Shown here piece by piece: positions 1-7,441 of a stretch of DNA of 64,000 nt. Where the stretch lies: the NCBI RefSeq assembly GCF_009709555.1, contig NZ_WJBG01000233.1, positions 56,983-120,982 of the forward strand, in the 5' to 3' direction. The stretch is from Streptomyces blattellae (GTDB lineage: Bacteria > Actinomycetota > Actinomycetes > Streptomycetales > Streptomycetaceae). How positions within the stretch are numbered: the stretch's first letter is position 1; every line of letters starts with the position of its first letter. Under the pieces are notes generated by a model, which searched no databases, was not told the origin of the DNA, and was given only the letters and a program-made list of their open reading frames with translations. The position numbers and the translations under genes were made by a program.

Positions 1-72
1 TGCCGGGGTCCGGCCCGGCGCGGATGCCGGGGTCCGGCCCGGCGCGGATGCCGGGGTCCGGCCCGGCGCGGA
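1..72. repeat. 24-bp tandem repeat, three exact copies
   Basis: The unit TGCCGGGGTCCGGCCCGGCG plus CGGA is repeated three times without a mismatch. It encodes SAPGRTPA three times in the minus-strand gene, so copy-number change would keep the frame. The array may continue outside the window. Confidence 0.95.
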
Positions 73-378
73 TGCGACGGGCGGGACAGGGCGGGCTGAT
101 GCTGGGCGGGCGGCGGTCTCCAGGCGCGTCTCCGACGGACGCTCGACCCGCGGGCGCTGGCCCGACGGGCGCTCAGCCTGGGGGCGTTCGACCGGCGGGC
201 GCTGGCCCGCCGGGCGCTCAACCTGGGGGCGCTGGCCCGATAGGCGTTCGACCCGCGGGCGCTGAGCCTGCGGGTGATCGGCCGGTGGGCGCTCAGCCTG
301 CGGGCGCTCAACCTGCGGGCGATCGGCCGGTGGGCGTAGAGGGAACACGCGGGCTTGGTTCGGCGCTTCGTTGCTCAC
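1..378 (-). CDS. N-terminal part of a repeat-rich protein, runs off the left edge
   Basis: A minus-strand frame opens at a GTG (MSNEAPNQARVFPLRP...) and stays open for 126 codons to the window edge, so only the N-terminus is visible. After about 15 residues it is built from five-residue units of the type RPQxE / RPPAD / RPSGQ, then an Ala/Pro stretch, then three exact copies of SAPGRTPA. The underlying DNA is 15-bp and 24-bp tandem repeats, both multiples of three. Third codon positions are nearly all G/C in this frame, while the competing plus-strand frame (GAQPG units) has many T-ending codons, so I prefer the minus strand. It is divergent from the methyltransferase, with an 84-bp gap. Function is unknown; the N-terminus is presumably disordered. 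The start has only a weak GAG upstream. Confidence 0.5.
   Translation of the reverse strand, partial: MSNEAPNQARVFPLRPPADRPQVERPQAERPPADHPQAQRPRVERLSGQRPQVERPAGQRPPVERPQAERPSGQRPRVERPSETRLETAARPASARPVPPVASAPGRTPASAPGRTPASAPGRTPA
138..332. repeat. 15-bp degenerate tandem repeat, 13 units
   Basis: Units of the form GGCGCTCRRCCTGSG (15 bp) follow one another with scattered substitutions. They encode pentapeptides RPQxE/RPxxx in the minus-strand gene. The exact 15-bp period implies selection for frame. Confidence 0.9.
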
Positions 379-462
379 CTACTCAGGCTAAATTCCCTCG
401 ACTCCACGGGAAGGGAGCAGCATTCTGCCCTGGGTGGAATCGCGGGGGCGGAAGGAACGGAA

Positions 463-1239
463 ATGTTGCTGCGCGAGACATTCGACGAGGTGCCGGAGCT
501 GTACGACCGGGCACGGCCCAGCTACCCCGACCGGCTGGTGTCCGAGCTGGCCCGCGCGACCGGCCTCGGCCCGGACAGCCGGGTCCTGGAGATCGGCCCC
601 GGCACCGGCCAACTCACCCTCTCGATCGCCCAGTTCGGCTGCCGTATCACCGCCGTGGAACTGGGCCCCGCCCTGGCGGCCATGGCCCGGCGCAAACTGG
701 CGGCGTTCCCGCTGGTCGACGTGGAGGTGGCGGACTTCGAGCGCTGGCAGCCGCCGCACGAGCCCTTCGACCTCGTGGTCTGTGCGACCGCGTTCCACTG
801 GATCGACCCGGCCCTGGGGGTGCGGAAGGCCGCGGACTTGCTGCGCCCGGGCGGCCGTTTCGCGCTGATCACCACCGAGCACGTGGCGGGCGGCACCATC
901 GACTTCTTCGCGCGCGCCCAACGCTGCTACGAACGCTGGGACCCGGCCACACCGCCCGGGGTGCGTCTGCGGGACGCGTCCCAGATCACCACCGACATCG
1001 GCGAGTTGCAGCGCTCGGCCCGCTTCGAGACGGTGGAGGAAACCCGGCATCTGCGGGACATCACATACTCCGCCGATCAGTACATCGACGTACTGCTGAC
1101 CTATTCAGGCCACCGCGCACTCCACGACACCGCCCGGCAGGGGCTGTTGACCTGCATCCGGGAGCTGATCGAGAGCCAGTACGGAGGCAGCGTCACCAAG
1201 AGCTACCTGCACGAGCTGTTCATCGCGGCCCGTCGCTGA
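463..1239 (+). CDS. class I SAM-dependent methyltransferase
   Basis: A 258-residue cytosolic methyltransferase of the UbiE/Methyltransf_25 type. The SAM-binding motif I is visible as VLEIGPGTGQLT (about residues 46-57), followed by the acidic motif AVELGP, and by DLVVCATAFHWID and LLRPGGRFALIT, the usual motifs II/III of this group. The N-terminal FDEVPELYDRARPSYPD is the helix that typically precedes the Rossmann core in these proteins. The ATG at this position follows a GGAAGGA ribosome site. The longer in-frame start 36 codons upstream would enter the intergenic region and is less likely. Substrate cannot be inferred; small natural products and lipids are both used by the family. It is divergent from the repeat-rich gene and seems monocistronic. 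Confidence 0.88.
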   Translation: MLLRETFDEVPELYDRARPSYPDRLVSELARATGLGPDSRVLEIGPGTGQLTLSIAQFGCRITAVELGPALAAMARRKLAAFPLVDVEVADFERWQPPHEPFDLVVCATAFHWIDPALGVRKAADLLRPGGRFALITTEHVAGGTIDFFARAQRCYERWDPATPPGVRLRDASQITTDIGELQRSARFETVEETRHLRDITYSADQYIDVLLTYSGHRALHDTARQGLLTCIRELIESQYGGSVTKSYLHELFIAARR

Positions 1240-1369
1240 ACTCATCTGCCCCTCACCCCTCAATTTCCGCCGCCCGGCGGCCCGATGGGCATGCGTCGCG
1301 CGGACCGGGGTACCCGCCTGTCGAGGACCGAGGCACATTCGCAGGTGACCTGGGTGGGGAGAGGACGAC

Positions 1370-2254
1370 ATGGACACCGCCGTGATGCGGTCGGAGGCAG
1401 AGGTCGAGCAGACCGCCGGGACCAGCACGGGGATCGGACCACTGCCGGACATCAAGAACCCGCGGACCATGGCTCCGCGGGACGCGCGGGAATTGTCCCG
1501 CCAGTTCTTCCAGCGCCTGTCGGAACTCGACGAGGGCACACACGCTCACCAGTACGCGCGCAACACGCTCATCGAGATGAACATGTCCCTCGTGCGGTTC
1601 GCGGCCGGCCGGTTCCGGGGCCGCGGGAACGACATGGAGGACATCGTCCAGACCGGGATGATCGGCCTGATCAAGGCCATCGACCGGTTCGAACTCAGCC
1701 GCGAGGTGGAGTTCACGTCGTTTGCCTTGCCGTACATCGTCGGTGAGATCAAGCGCTTCTTCCGGGACACCACGTGGGCGGTGCACGTGCCGCGCCGGCT
1801 TCAGGAACTGCGCGTCGACCTGGCCAAGGCGCGCGACGAACTCGCCGGCCGGCTCGACCGGGAGCCGACTGTCGCCGAACTCGCCACGCTCATGAACATC
1901 GACGAGGACGAGGTGATCGAGGCTCAGGTCGCCGCCAACGGCTACAACTCCGCGTCGCTGGACGCCGCGCTCACCGGCGACGGCCCGGAGGGCGGGGAGG
2001 CGGTGCTCGCCGACTTCATCGGCGTCGAGGAGGACGGGCTGCGGCTCGTCGAGGACTGCCAGTCGCTCGCCCCGCTCATGGCCGAACTCAGCGAGCGGGA
2101 CCGGCAGATCATCCACATGCGGTTCGTGGAGGAGGCCACACAGGCGGAGATCGGCGCCCGGCTGGGCTGCTCCCAGATGCATGTGTCCCGGCTGATCAAG
2201 CGAATCATCACGCGGTTGCGCCAGGGCATGCTGGGCGAGTTGGGCTGCGCCTGA
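1370..2254 (+). CDS. RNA polymerase sigma factor, SigB/SigF family
   Basis: A 294-residue group 3 sigma factor. Region 2 is visible in NMSLVRFAAGRFRGRGNDMEDIVQTG and in the -10 recognition segment FALPYIVGEIKRFFRD. Region 3 is the VPRRLQELRVDLAKARDEL helix, and region 4 contains the helix-turn-helix TQAEIGARLGCSQMHVSRL near the C-terminus. This family (SigB, F, G, H, I, K to N in Streptomyces) controls osmotic, oxidative and sporulation responses and is normally held by an RsbW-like anti-sigma. The convergent neighbour encodes exactly such an ATPase-fold protein, 22 bp away, which may be its partner, though these pairs are usually co-directional. The family has many paralogues, so I do not assign a symbol. 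Confidence 0.93.
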   Translation: MDTAVMRSEAEVEQTAGTSTGIGPLPDIKNPRTMAPRDARELSRQFFQRLSELDEGTHAHQYARNTLIEMNMSLVRFAAGRFRGRGNDMEDIVQTGMIGLIKAIDRFELSREVEFTSFALPYIVGEIKRFFRDTTWAVHVPRRLQELRVDLAKARDELAGRLDREPTVAELATLMNIDEDEVIEAQVAANGYNSASLDAALTGDGPEGGEAVLADFIGVEEDGLRLVEDCQSLAPLMAELSERDRQIIHMRFVEEATQAEIGARLGCSQMHVSRLIKRIITRLRQGMLGELGCA

Positions 2255-2276
2255 CCTCACCGGCGGGTGCCGCCGG

Positions 2277-2732
2277 TCACCCGCCGCTCAGGCCCACCAC
2301 GACGCGGACCCGCTTGCCGACCGGCACACGTTCGACGGCGACCTCCGTCGCCAGGGCGTGCACTATCTCCAGCCCGTGCCTGCCCACGCGCTCGGGATCC
2401 CGGGGGAAGCGCCGGGGCAGCGCGGCGCTGCTGTCGTAGACGCACACCGTCACCGCGGTGTCGGTGCCTTCCAGGTCCAGGATGTACGGCCCGCCGCTGT
2501 GCCGGTCCGCGTTGGTGACCAGTTCGCTCACCACCAGGAGCACGGCTCCCTCGGCCCGCTCGTCGATCTCGGCGCACCACTCGGTCCTGAGCTGGTCGAG
2601 GAAGAACGCGGCGAAGGACCGTGCCTCGGCGATGCATCCGGGATCGCCGGTGTAGTGTGCCGCCCGCCGTAGCGGCTCCACGGGCACGTCGAAACCAGTC
2701 GTTACCACTGCCCCGTCCAGGTTGTCGATCAT
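2277..2732 (-). CDS. RsbW-like ATP-binding regulator (HATPase_c family)
   Basis: A 151-residue GHKL-type single-domain protein. The N-box is seen in LLVVSELVTNADRHSGG, the G1 region is degenerate (VYDSSAALPRR), and the G2-like motif is GRHGLEIVHALA. Streptomyces carry dozens of these proteins. Some phosphorylate anti-sigma antagonists and sequester SigB-type sigma factors; many are of unknown role. It is encoded tail-to-tail with the sigma factor, which makes a regulatory pairing plausible but unproven. The G1 box DSSAAL lacks the canonical DNGxG spacing, so kinase activity is uncertain. The ATG start gives MIDNLDG; no strong ribosome site is visible. Confidence 0.85.
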   Translation of the reverse strand: MIDNLDGAVVTTGFDVPVEPLRRAAHYTGDPGCIAEARSFAAFFLDQLRTEWCAEIDERAEGAVLLVVSELVTNADRHSGGPYILDLEGTDTAVTVCVYDSSAALPRRFPRDPERVGRHGLEIVHALATEVAVERVPVGKRVRVVVGLSGG

Positions 2733-3181
2733 GCGTTTCTCTCTCGGAAGCCGGGCCGGCCGGACGCTGCTGCATCAGTGCTCGTACCCCGAGTGGCGCG
2801 CGGCAGTCCCCGCAACCGCACAGCCGGTCAGCTGGTGGGCGCTTCCGGCGTGTTCCTCGGGTCCGACGCCAGTGACCTTCGCGTCGCAGGGCGACTGCGA
2901 GACCGGCGTCGACACGCTCACCCAGGGCGAGGGCCGGGCCTGCGGGGCGGTCTTCCGGTCCTTCTCGCCGGTGTCACCGCGGTGCCGGGCGAATCCGTCG
3001 CCGCGCTCGGGGTCGTACACGACGAAGATGGTGATGACCGTCGTCGGGGGAGAGACCATGACCACGTTCGAAGGCCGGTACGACGGCCAGGTGTCGCCCG
3101 TCTGCTGGGGCGTCGTCCGCAAGCCGACGCGGACGGGCCTCCCGGCGGGCGGTCCCACCGGCTCCTGCTTAGCGTGGCAGC
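2733..3181. other. intergenic stretch with two ambiguous reading frames
   Basis: About 450 bp without a gene I can assign. A plus frame from 2722 and a minus frame from 3059 (starting MVSPPTTVITIFVVYDPERG) are both open and share the same wobble positions, so codon bias cannot separate them. Neither shows a recognisable domain or a convincing ribosome site. The minus frame reads more like protein. It could be a lineage-restricted small protein or decayed DNA. Confidence 0.4.
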
Positions 3182-4441
3182 GTGAGCGCTCGTACCCCCT
3201 GCGGCCAGGCGGTCGCCCGCCACGGCTGGGTCCAGGCCGCCGCCGTGGTGCTGGCCGGGCTGTTCGCGATGGGAGTGACGGCCACCCTCGGCCTGTGGGC
3301 GGCCGGCGCGACCGGCCTGCCGGACGGCGCGTTCCCGCGGGTCGTGGCGGCGACGGTCGTCACGGCCGTCGGCGGCACCGTCGAACTGTCGGGTGACGCC
3401 GGGGGCTTCGCCGACACCTCGGCAGACCTCACCGTGATCCCGCTGTCCGTCACGCTGGTCGGGGCCCTCACCCTCGCCGCCGGTTTCCTGCGGCCGCTGC
3501 GGCACCGGGCGGTGGCAGATGTCCGGGAGCCGACGGGCTGGGCCGGCCGGATCGCCGCGCTGTGGGTACTGGGTCTGCTCGGCCTCGCCCTCGCCGCGCG
3601 CCAGACCTTCACGATCACCTTCGGGGACGACACACTCGGAGAGCTCAGCGACCTCTTCGGCGTCTCGCCGCGGGTCGGCTTCGAGACGGATGTACCGCTG
3701 ACGCTCGTGGTCGGCCTGCTGTGGCTGGCCGGTGTGCTGCTGCTGGCACAGCTCGCCGCACGCGGCGCACCGCTGCCGCCCCGGCTGCTGCGCTTGCGGG
3801 CGTCGGTACGCCCGGCCGCGTACGCCATGGTCGTCCTGCTTCTCTCCTGCGTCGCTCTCGGCCTCGTCATCGCCGTCGTCACCGCCGCGACACGCGGGCA
3901 TGTCGCGGAGACCTTCGCCGTGATCCTGCTCGGTCTGCCGAACCTGGTCTGGCTCACCTTCACCATCGGCCTCGGCGCGACCTGGAAGGGGCAGGTGGAG
4001 GGGCCGTTCGGGCTGCCGATGCCCCATCTGCTCGACGAGGTGCTGCGCGGTCCGGACGTCTCCACCCTCAACCTGCGCACGCTTGCCGAGCAGGACGGCC
4101 GGGTGTGGTGGCTCGTGGTCGTCGACGCCGTACTGCTGCTGGCCGTCGCGTTCCTGATGGCGGCCCGCTCGCCGCGCCGGGTGCGGGCCTGGCAGCACGC
4201 GGTGCACCTGGCGGTCGCACTCGGCCTCACCGTCCTCATGATCTGCCTCGTCGCCCGGATCTCCGCGCACTTCGGCCTGTCCGTACTCGGCATCGGCGAC
4301 CTGGGCGGCGACCTCGGCGGGGAGCTGCTGCTGCGGCCGGAGTTGTGGTCGGCGCTGGGGCCGGCGCTGCTGTGGGGGCTGGTGGCGGGTTTCCTCGGCG
4401 CGTTGCCGGCACGGCGGGTGCGGCAGCGCGGACAGGCGTGA
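3182..4441 (+). CDS. streptophobe-family integral membrane protein
   Basis: A 419-residue polytopic membrane protein starting at GTG. Hydrophobic helices are evident around residues 18-45, 55-65, 80-97, 120-140, 175-198, 215-240, 250-270, 312-330, 342-362 and 395-410, with short Gly/Asp-rich loops. The loop motif FGDDTLGELSDLFGVSPRVGFETDV and the general layout match the streptophobe family found almost only in Streptomyces and relatives. Its biochemical function is unknown; paralogues often sit beside zinc-ribbon or kinase genes. No such partner is visible here, since the next gene is an FHA fragment. No operon partner lies within 60 bp. Confidence 0.75.
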   Translation: MSARTPCGQAVARHGWVQAAAVVLAGLFAMGVTATLGLWAAGATGLPDGAFPRVVAATVVTAVGGTVELSGDAGGFADTSADLTVIPLSVTLVGALTLAAGFLRPLRHRAVADVREPTGWAGRIAALWVLGLLGLALAARQTFTITFGDDTLGELSDLFGVSPRVGFETDVPLTLVVGLLWLAGVLLLAQLAARGAPLPPRLLRLRASVRPAAYAMVVLLLSCVALGLVIAVVTAATRGHVAETFAVILLGLPNLVWLTFTIGLGATWKGQVEGPFGLPMPHLLDEVLRGPDVSTLNLRTLAEQDGRVWWLVVVDAVLLLAVAFLMAARSPRRVRAWQHAVHLAVALGLTVLMICLVARISAHFGLSVLGIGDLGGDLGGELLLRPELWSALGPALLWGLVAGFLGALPARRVRQRGQA

Positions 4442-4504
4442 CGCCGTCCTTCGTCTGCGGCGGCGTCGTGGCTGGTCGCGCCGCGGTACCGCGCGAGGGG
4501 CCGT

Positions 4505-4651
4505 TCAGGAGAAGCGGGCATCGTCGATGACGATGTCGCTCAATGGATCGCGCCCGACGTGGTACTCGCGGTCCGGACTCCTCGCCGGGGAGCGGGTGTC
4601 GGTCTCCAGGACGAGTTCAGACGCCGTCAGCGCGACCGGCCACTCCGCCAT
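4505..4651 (-). pseudogene. truncated FHA-domain protein (N-terminal fragment)
   Basis: Forty-eight codons starting MAEWPVALTASELVLETD and containing REYHVGRDPLSDIVIDDARF, the first strands of a forkhead-associated phosphothreonine-binding domain (GRDP motif and the acidic segment before the usual SxxHA). The frame stops at TGA exactly where intact relatives continue with W-x-H-A, and no continuation is found downstream in the other frames. An intact FHA domain needs about 80-100 residues, so this cannot fold. I read it as a gene remnant. FHA proteins often neighbour membrane and kinase genes, so it may once have belonged with the streptophobe gene. Confidence 0.6.
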
Positions 4652-4697
4652 GCCGGAATTCTTGCGATTCGTTCATCATGCGCTCGACGCGGAGGCT

Positions 4698-5108
4698 TCA
4701 GGCGACCGGCGCGAACAGGGCCGCGGCGGTCCGCTGCATACGCAGGGCGTCCACGGACTCCGCCAGCAGCTCGTACTCGGTGGTGTCGTCACTGACCGCC
4801 ACCCGGATTAATCGCCCCTCGGCCAACGCCTCGGCGATGAGCTGCTGTTGGACCACGTCACGGCACCAGCCGCGGAGTACGGCGGGCACGTCTGCCACCG
4901 TGTCGGCCACCGGCACGAGCGCGCCGGGCGGCAGGTGCTCGGCCTCGGGCTGCGGATCCAGCCGGTCGGCGATCCAGGAGGCACGGTCACGCAGCCACCA
5001 CAGGGCGAGGGCGAGCGTGGGGGCCCGATAGGTGCCCAGGGGTACTCCGATACGCCGGCCGCCGCAGGTGCCGTACGCCGTGACATGGCACAGGAATTCG
5101 TCGTGCAC
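4698..5108 (-). CDS. conserved hypothetical protein
   Basis: A 136-residue soluble protein beginning VHDEFLCHVTAYGTCG. I choose the GTG at this position because GGGGAG lies 6 bp upstream; an in-frame ATG 26 codons earlier would add a basic MSRAQHQSRRKARKGR tail and has no better ribosome site. Trp/Arg-rich helices (LALALWWLRDRASWIADRL) and a C-terminal helical part are visible. No catalytic motif or transmembrane segment is seen. I do not recognise a named family. It is upstream of the FHA fragment on the same strand and divergent from the SnoaL-like gene. Confidence 0.6.
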   Translation of the reverse strand: MHDEFLCHVTAYGTCGGRRIGVPLGTYRAPTLALALWWLRDRASWIADRLDPQPEAEHLPPGALVPVADTVADVPAVLRGWCRDVVQQQLIAEALAEGRLIRVAVSDDTTEYELLAESVDALRMQRTAAALFAPVA

Positions 5109-5330
5109 GATCCACTCCCCGTTTGTTCCGCTCGCCTGCCGGCCTTTCCTCGCTTTCCTGCGGCTCTGGTGCTGTGCGCGGCTCATGCGCTGTGCGTGAC
5201 GGATGCTTCGCCGACTGTGAAGGTCCTGAAGTTGAGTATGTTCACTACTGAATCACTGTCACCATGAATTTCCGGCCAGTCTCCTGGCATATTCACCCCG
5301 GCTCTTGGCCGAAAGATGACGGCGCGGCCT

Positions 5331-5345
5331 TTACCCGAGGGGTAA
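5331..5345. promoter_or_regulatory. TTACCC-GAG-GGGTAA inverted repeat upstream of the SnoaL-like gene
   Basis: A perfect 6-bp inverted repeat with a 3-bp centre lies about 100 bp before the ATG of the SnoaL-like gene, in the divergent intergenic region. It could be an operator; no regulator is identified. Confidence 0.35.
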
Positions 5346-5448
5346 TCGACGGTTCCCTCCGAGCCGGGCATCGTTGCGGTACCGGGTCACCGCGACCGCG
5401 ATCCGGGTTCTGACCAGCAAGTACGACCTCGATGGAGGATGATCCCGC

Positions 5449-5832
5449 ATGCCCGCGAACACCGACCGTCACGAAAGCGCCGTCGCCCGCTACTTCGAGG
5501 CCTGGAACGCCGCCGAGCCGGAGGAGCTGGCCAAAGCGGTCGCCGCCGCCTGGGCCGCGGACGGCGGCTACACCGACCCGCTCGCCGACGTCAGCGGGCA
5601 CGAGCAGATCACGGCCGTGATCGCGGCGGCCCATGAGCAGTTCCCCGGTTTCGCCTTCCGGCTGCTGGGCGCCGTCGACGGGCACCACGACACGGCGCGC
5701 TTCTCCTGGGAGCTGGTGAGCCAGGCCGACGGATCGGCGCCGGTCGCCGGCTTCGATGTGATCACGCTGGACGCGGACGGCCGCATCCGGTCCGTGCTGG
5801 GCTTTCTGGACCGGGTGCCCGCCGGGGCATGA
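5449..5832 (+). CDS. SnoaL-like / NTF2-fold protein
   Basis: A 127-residue single-domain protein with the cone-shaped NTF2 fold. The N-terminal helix RHESAVARYFEAWNAAEPEELAKAV, the strand motif DGGYTDPLADVSGHEQI and the C-terminal strands FDVITLDADGRIRSVLGFLD are diagnostic of the SnoaL_2 group. Members include polyketide cyclases, isomerases and many stress-linked proteins of unknown role. The ATG is preceded by GGAGGAT about 8 bp upstream. A strong hairpin follows the stop, so it is probably monocistronic. The substrate is unknown. Confidence 0.8.
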   Translation: MPANTDRHESAVARYFEAWNAAEPEELAKAVAAAWAADGGYTDPLADVSGHEQITAVIAAAHEQFPGFAFRLLGAVDGHHDTARFSWELVSQADGSAPVAGFDVITLDADGRIRSVLGFLDRVPAGA

Positions 5833-5847
5833 GGCCCGCGATGAGTT

Positions 5848-5896
5848 CCTCCGCTCGCGGTGGTCTTCTCGGTACGGGGACCACCGCGAGCGGAGG
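5848..5896 (+). terminator. strong hairpin (18-bp perfect stem)
   Basis: CCTCCGCTCGCGGTGGTC pairs perfectly with GACCACCGCGAGCGGAGG across a 13-nt loop. It lies between the SnoaL-like stop and the ATG of the DUF1905 remnant only 7 bp later. It most likely terminates the upstream gene. Its 3' arm would also bury the translation start of the next gene in any read-through transcript. Confidence 0.75.
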
Positions 5897-5903
5897 CGGC
5901 ACC

Positions 5904-6342
5904 ATGACCACGGCCACCCCGCTGGACGAGGAATTCACCGCCGTCCTGCGCAAGAGCCCGAAGGACAGCGGCTGGACCTGTCTCGTCTGGCCGCGGAGCG
6001 TCGAGTTCTTCGGCACCCGGGGACTCGTCAAGGTCCGCGGCACGATCGGCGGACACCCTTCCCGCAGCTCGTTCATGGCCCTGGGCACGCACAAGCTGCC
6101 CGTCAAGGCCGACCCTGCGCAAGGCCCTCGGGAAAGCCGAGGGCGACACGGTGACCAGGCTTGTTCGGCTGCCCTTCCGTGCAACCCTCAACCGGACGGG
6201 CCCCGGTGGGATCCGACGTCAGCCCTCCGGGGACCGGGCCGTCCGGGACGATGCGCAGGAGGACCGGGCACGCTCCACGCCTGCGCCCCGGAGGTGGCGG
6301 CCCGCCTCCGGGAGGCCGTCCGGCAAGCGGCTCACGGCTTGA
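5904..6342 (+). pseudogene. DUF1905-domain protein with frameshift
   Basis: The first 70 codons (MTTATPLDEEFTAVLRK, SVEFFGTRGLVKVRGTIGG, HKLPVK) are a clear DUF1905 beta-barrel start. After VKAD the frame runs into unrelated sequence, while the expected continuation LRKALGKAEGDTVTR appears one base later. Removing one C from the CCC at 6113-6115 restores KADLRKALGKAEGDTVTR. The restored frame then drifts to a basic tail and a TGA at 6342, which overlaps the end of the convergent reductase gene, so the C-terminus is also abnormal. It is either a real pseudogene or, less likely, a sequencing error in a GC run. DUF1905 proteins are small and of unknown function. Confidence 0.65.
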
Positions 6343-7324
6343 CGACCGCGTCGATCCTGGCCAGCTCGTCCGCCTCGAAGTCGAGGTTACGGATGGCTCC
6401 GACGCTGTCCTCGATCTGCTGCGGACTGCTCGCACCGACGAGGGCGGACGTCACCCGGCCGCCGCGCAGCACCCAGGCCAGCGCCATCTGGGCCAGCGTC
6501 TGGCCGCGTGACTTCGCGATCTCGTCGAGGGCGCGCAGCTTGACCACGAGGTCCTCGGTGACCGCGTCGGAGTGCAGGAAGGGGCTGTCGCTCGCGGCCC
6601 GCGAGTCCTCCGGGATGCCGTCGAGGTAGCGGGCGCTCAGCACGCCCTGCTCCAGCGGCGAGAAGACGATGGAGCCGACCTGCAGCTCGTCGAGGGCGTC
6701 CAGCAGGCCCTCGTCCTCGGGGCGGCGGTCGAGCATCGAGTAGCGCGGCTGGTGGATCAGCAGCGGGGTGCCCAGCTCACCGAGGATGCGGGCGGCCTCC
6801 CGGGTCTGCTCCGCCGAGTAGTTGGAGACGCCCACATACAGCGCCTTGCCCTGCTGCACCGCCGAGTGCAGGGCACCCATCGTCTCCTCCAGGGGAGTCT
6901 CCGGGTCGGGGCGGTGCGAGTAGAAGACGTCGACGTAGTCCAGGCCCATACGGGCGAGGGACTGGTCGAGCGAGGACAGCAGGTACTTGCGGGAGCCCCA
7001 CTCGCCGTACGGGCCGGGCCACATCAGGTATCCGGCCTTGGTGGAGATGACCAGCTCGTCGCGGTAGGCCGCGAAGTCCGCCTTCAGGGCCTCGCCGAGG
7101 GCAAGCTCGGCGGCGCCGGGCGGCGGGCCGTAGTTGTTCGCCAGGTCGAAGTGGGTGACGCCGAGGTCGAAGGCGCGGCGCAGGATGGCGCGCTGCGTCT
7201 CGACCGGCCGGTCCGGACCGAAGTTGTGCCACAGGCCGAGCGACAGAACGGGCAGCCGCAGGCCGCTGCGTCCGGTGCGCCGGTAGGGCATGTCCGCGTA
7301 GCGGTCGGGGTGTGCGGTGTACAA
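6332..7324 (-). CDS. aldo/keto reductase, L-glyceraldehyde 3-phosphate reductase type
   Basis: A 330-residue NADPH-dependent (alpha/beta)8-barrel reductase of the YghZ/Kvbeta-like subgroup. Seen: the N-terminal RRTGRSGLRLPVLSLGLWHNFG, catalytic Asp in FDLANNYGPPPGAAE (Tyr in NNYG), Lys in VISTKAGY, His in FYSHRPDPETP, and the C-terminal cofactor segment TSALVGASSPQQIEDSV. Relatives reduce toxic aldehydes such as methylglyoxal and L-glyceraldehyde 3-phosphate. The TTG start is chosen because GGAG sits 5 bp upstream and homologues begin with the same MYxAxPDRY motif. It is divergent from the LysR gene, which may control it. Confidence 0.9.
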   Translation of the reverse strand: MYTAHPDRYADMPYRRTGRSGLRLPVLSLGLWHNFGPDRPVETQRAILRRAFDLGVTHFDLANNYGPPPGAAELALGEALKADFAAYRDELVISTKAGYLMWPGPYGEWGSRKYLLSSLDQSLARMGLDYVDVFYSHRPDPETPLEETMGALHSAVQQGKALYVGVSNYSAEQTREAARILGELGTPLLIHQPRYSMLDRRPEDEGLLDALDELQVGSIVFSPLEQGVLSARYLDGIPEDSRAASDSPFLHSDAVTEDLVVKLRALDEIAKSRGQTLAQMALAWVLRGGRVTSALVGASSPQQIEDSVGAIRNLDFEADELARIDAVVKP

Positions 7325-7441
7325 CGCGACTCCAGAGGGGTTGGCGCGGTTTCCTGACTACCTTTGTCCACTCTTTCGCGACCTGGGGGCATTGGTCCAA
7401 CAGAAGAATCCGATGGAATTGAGCGGATAGGCTTCTCAGTC

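Noticed and set aside
24..1385. A 453-codon plus-strand frame of Gly/Ala/Pro/Arg repeats
   Set aside because: It covers the methyltransferase in another frame and has poor third-position G/C bias over the repeat; the minus-strand frame is better there.
2918..4521. Long minus frames opposite the streptophobe gene
   Set aside because: The plus strand shows regular membrane helices; the minus frames are Arg/Pro/Ser-rich shadows.
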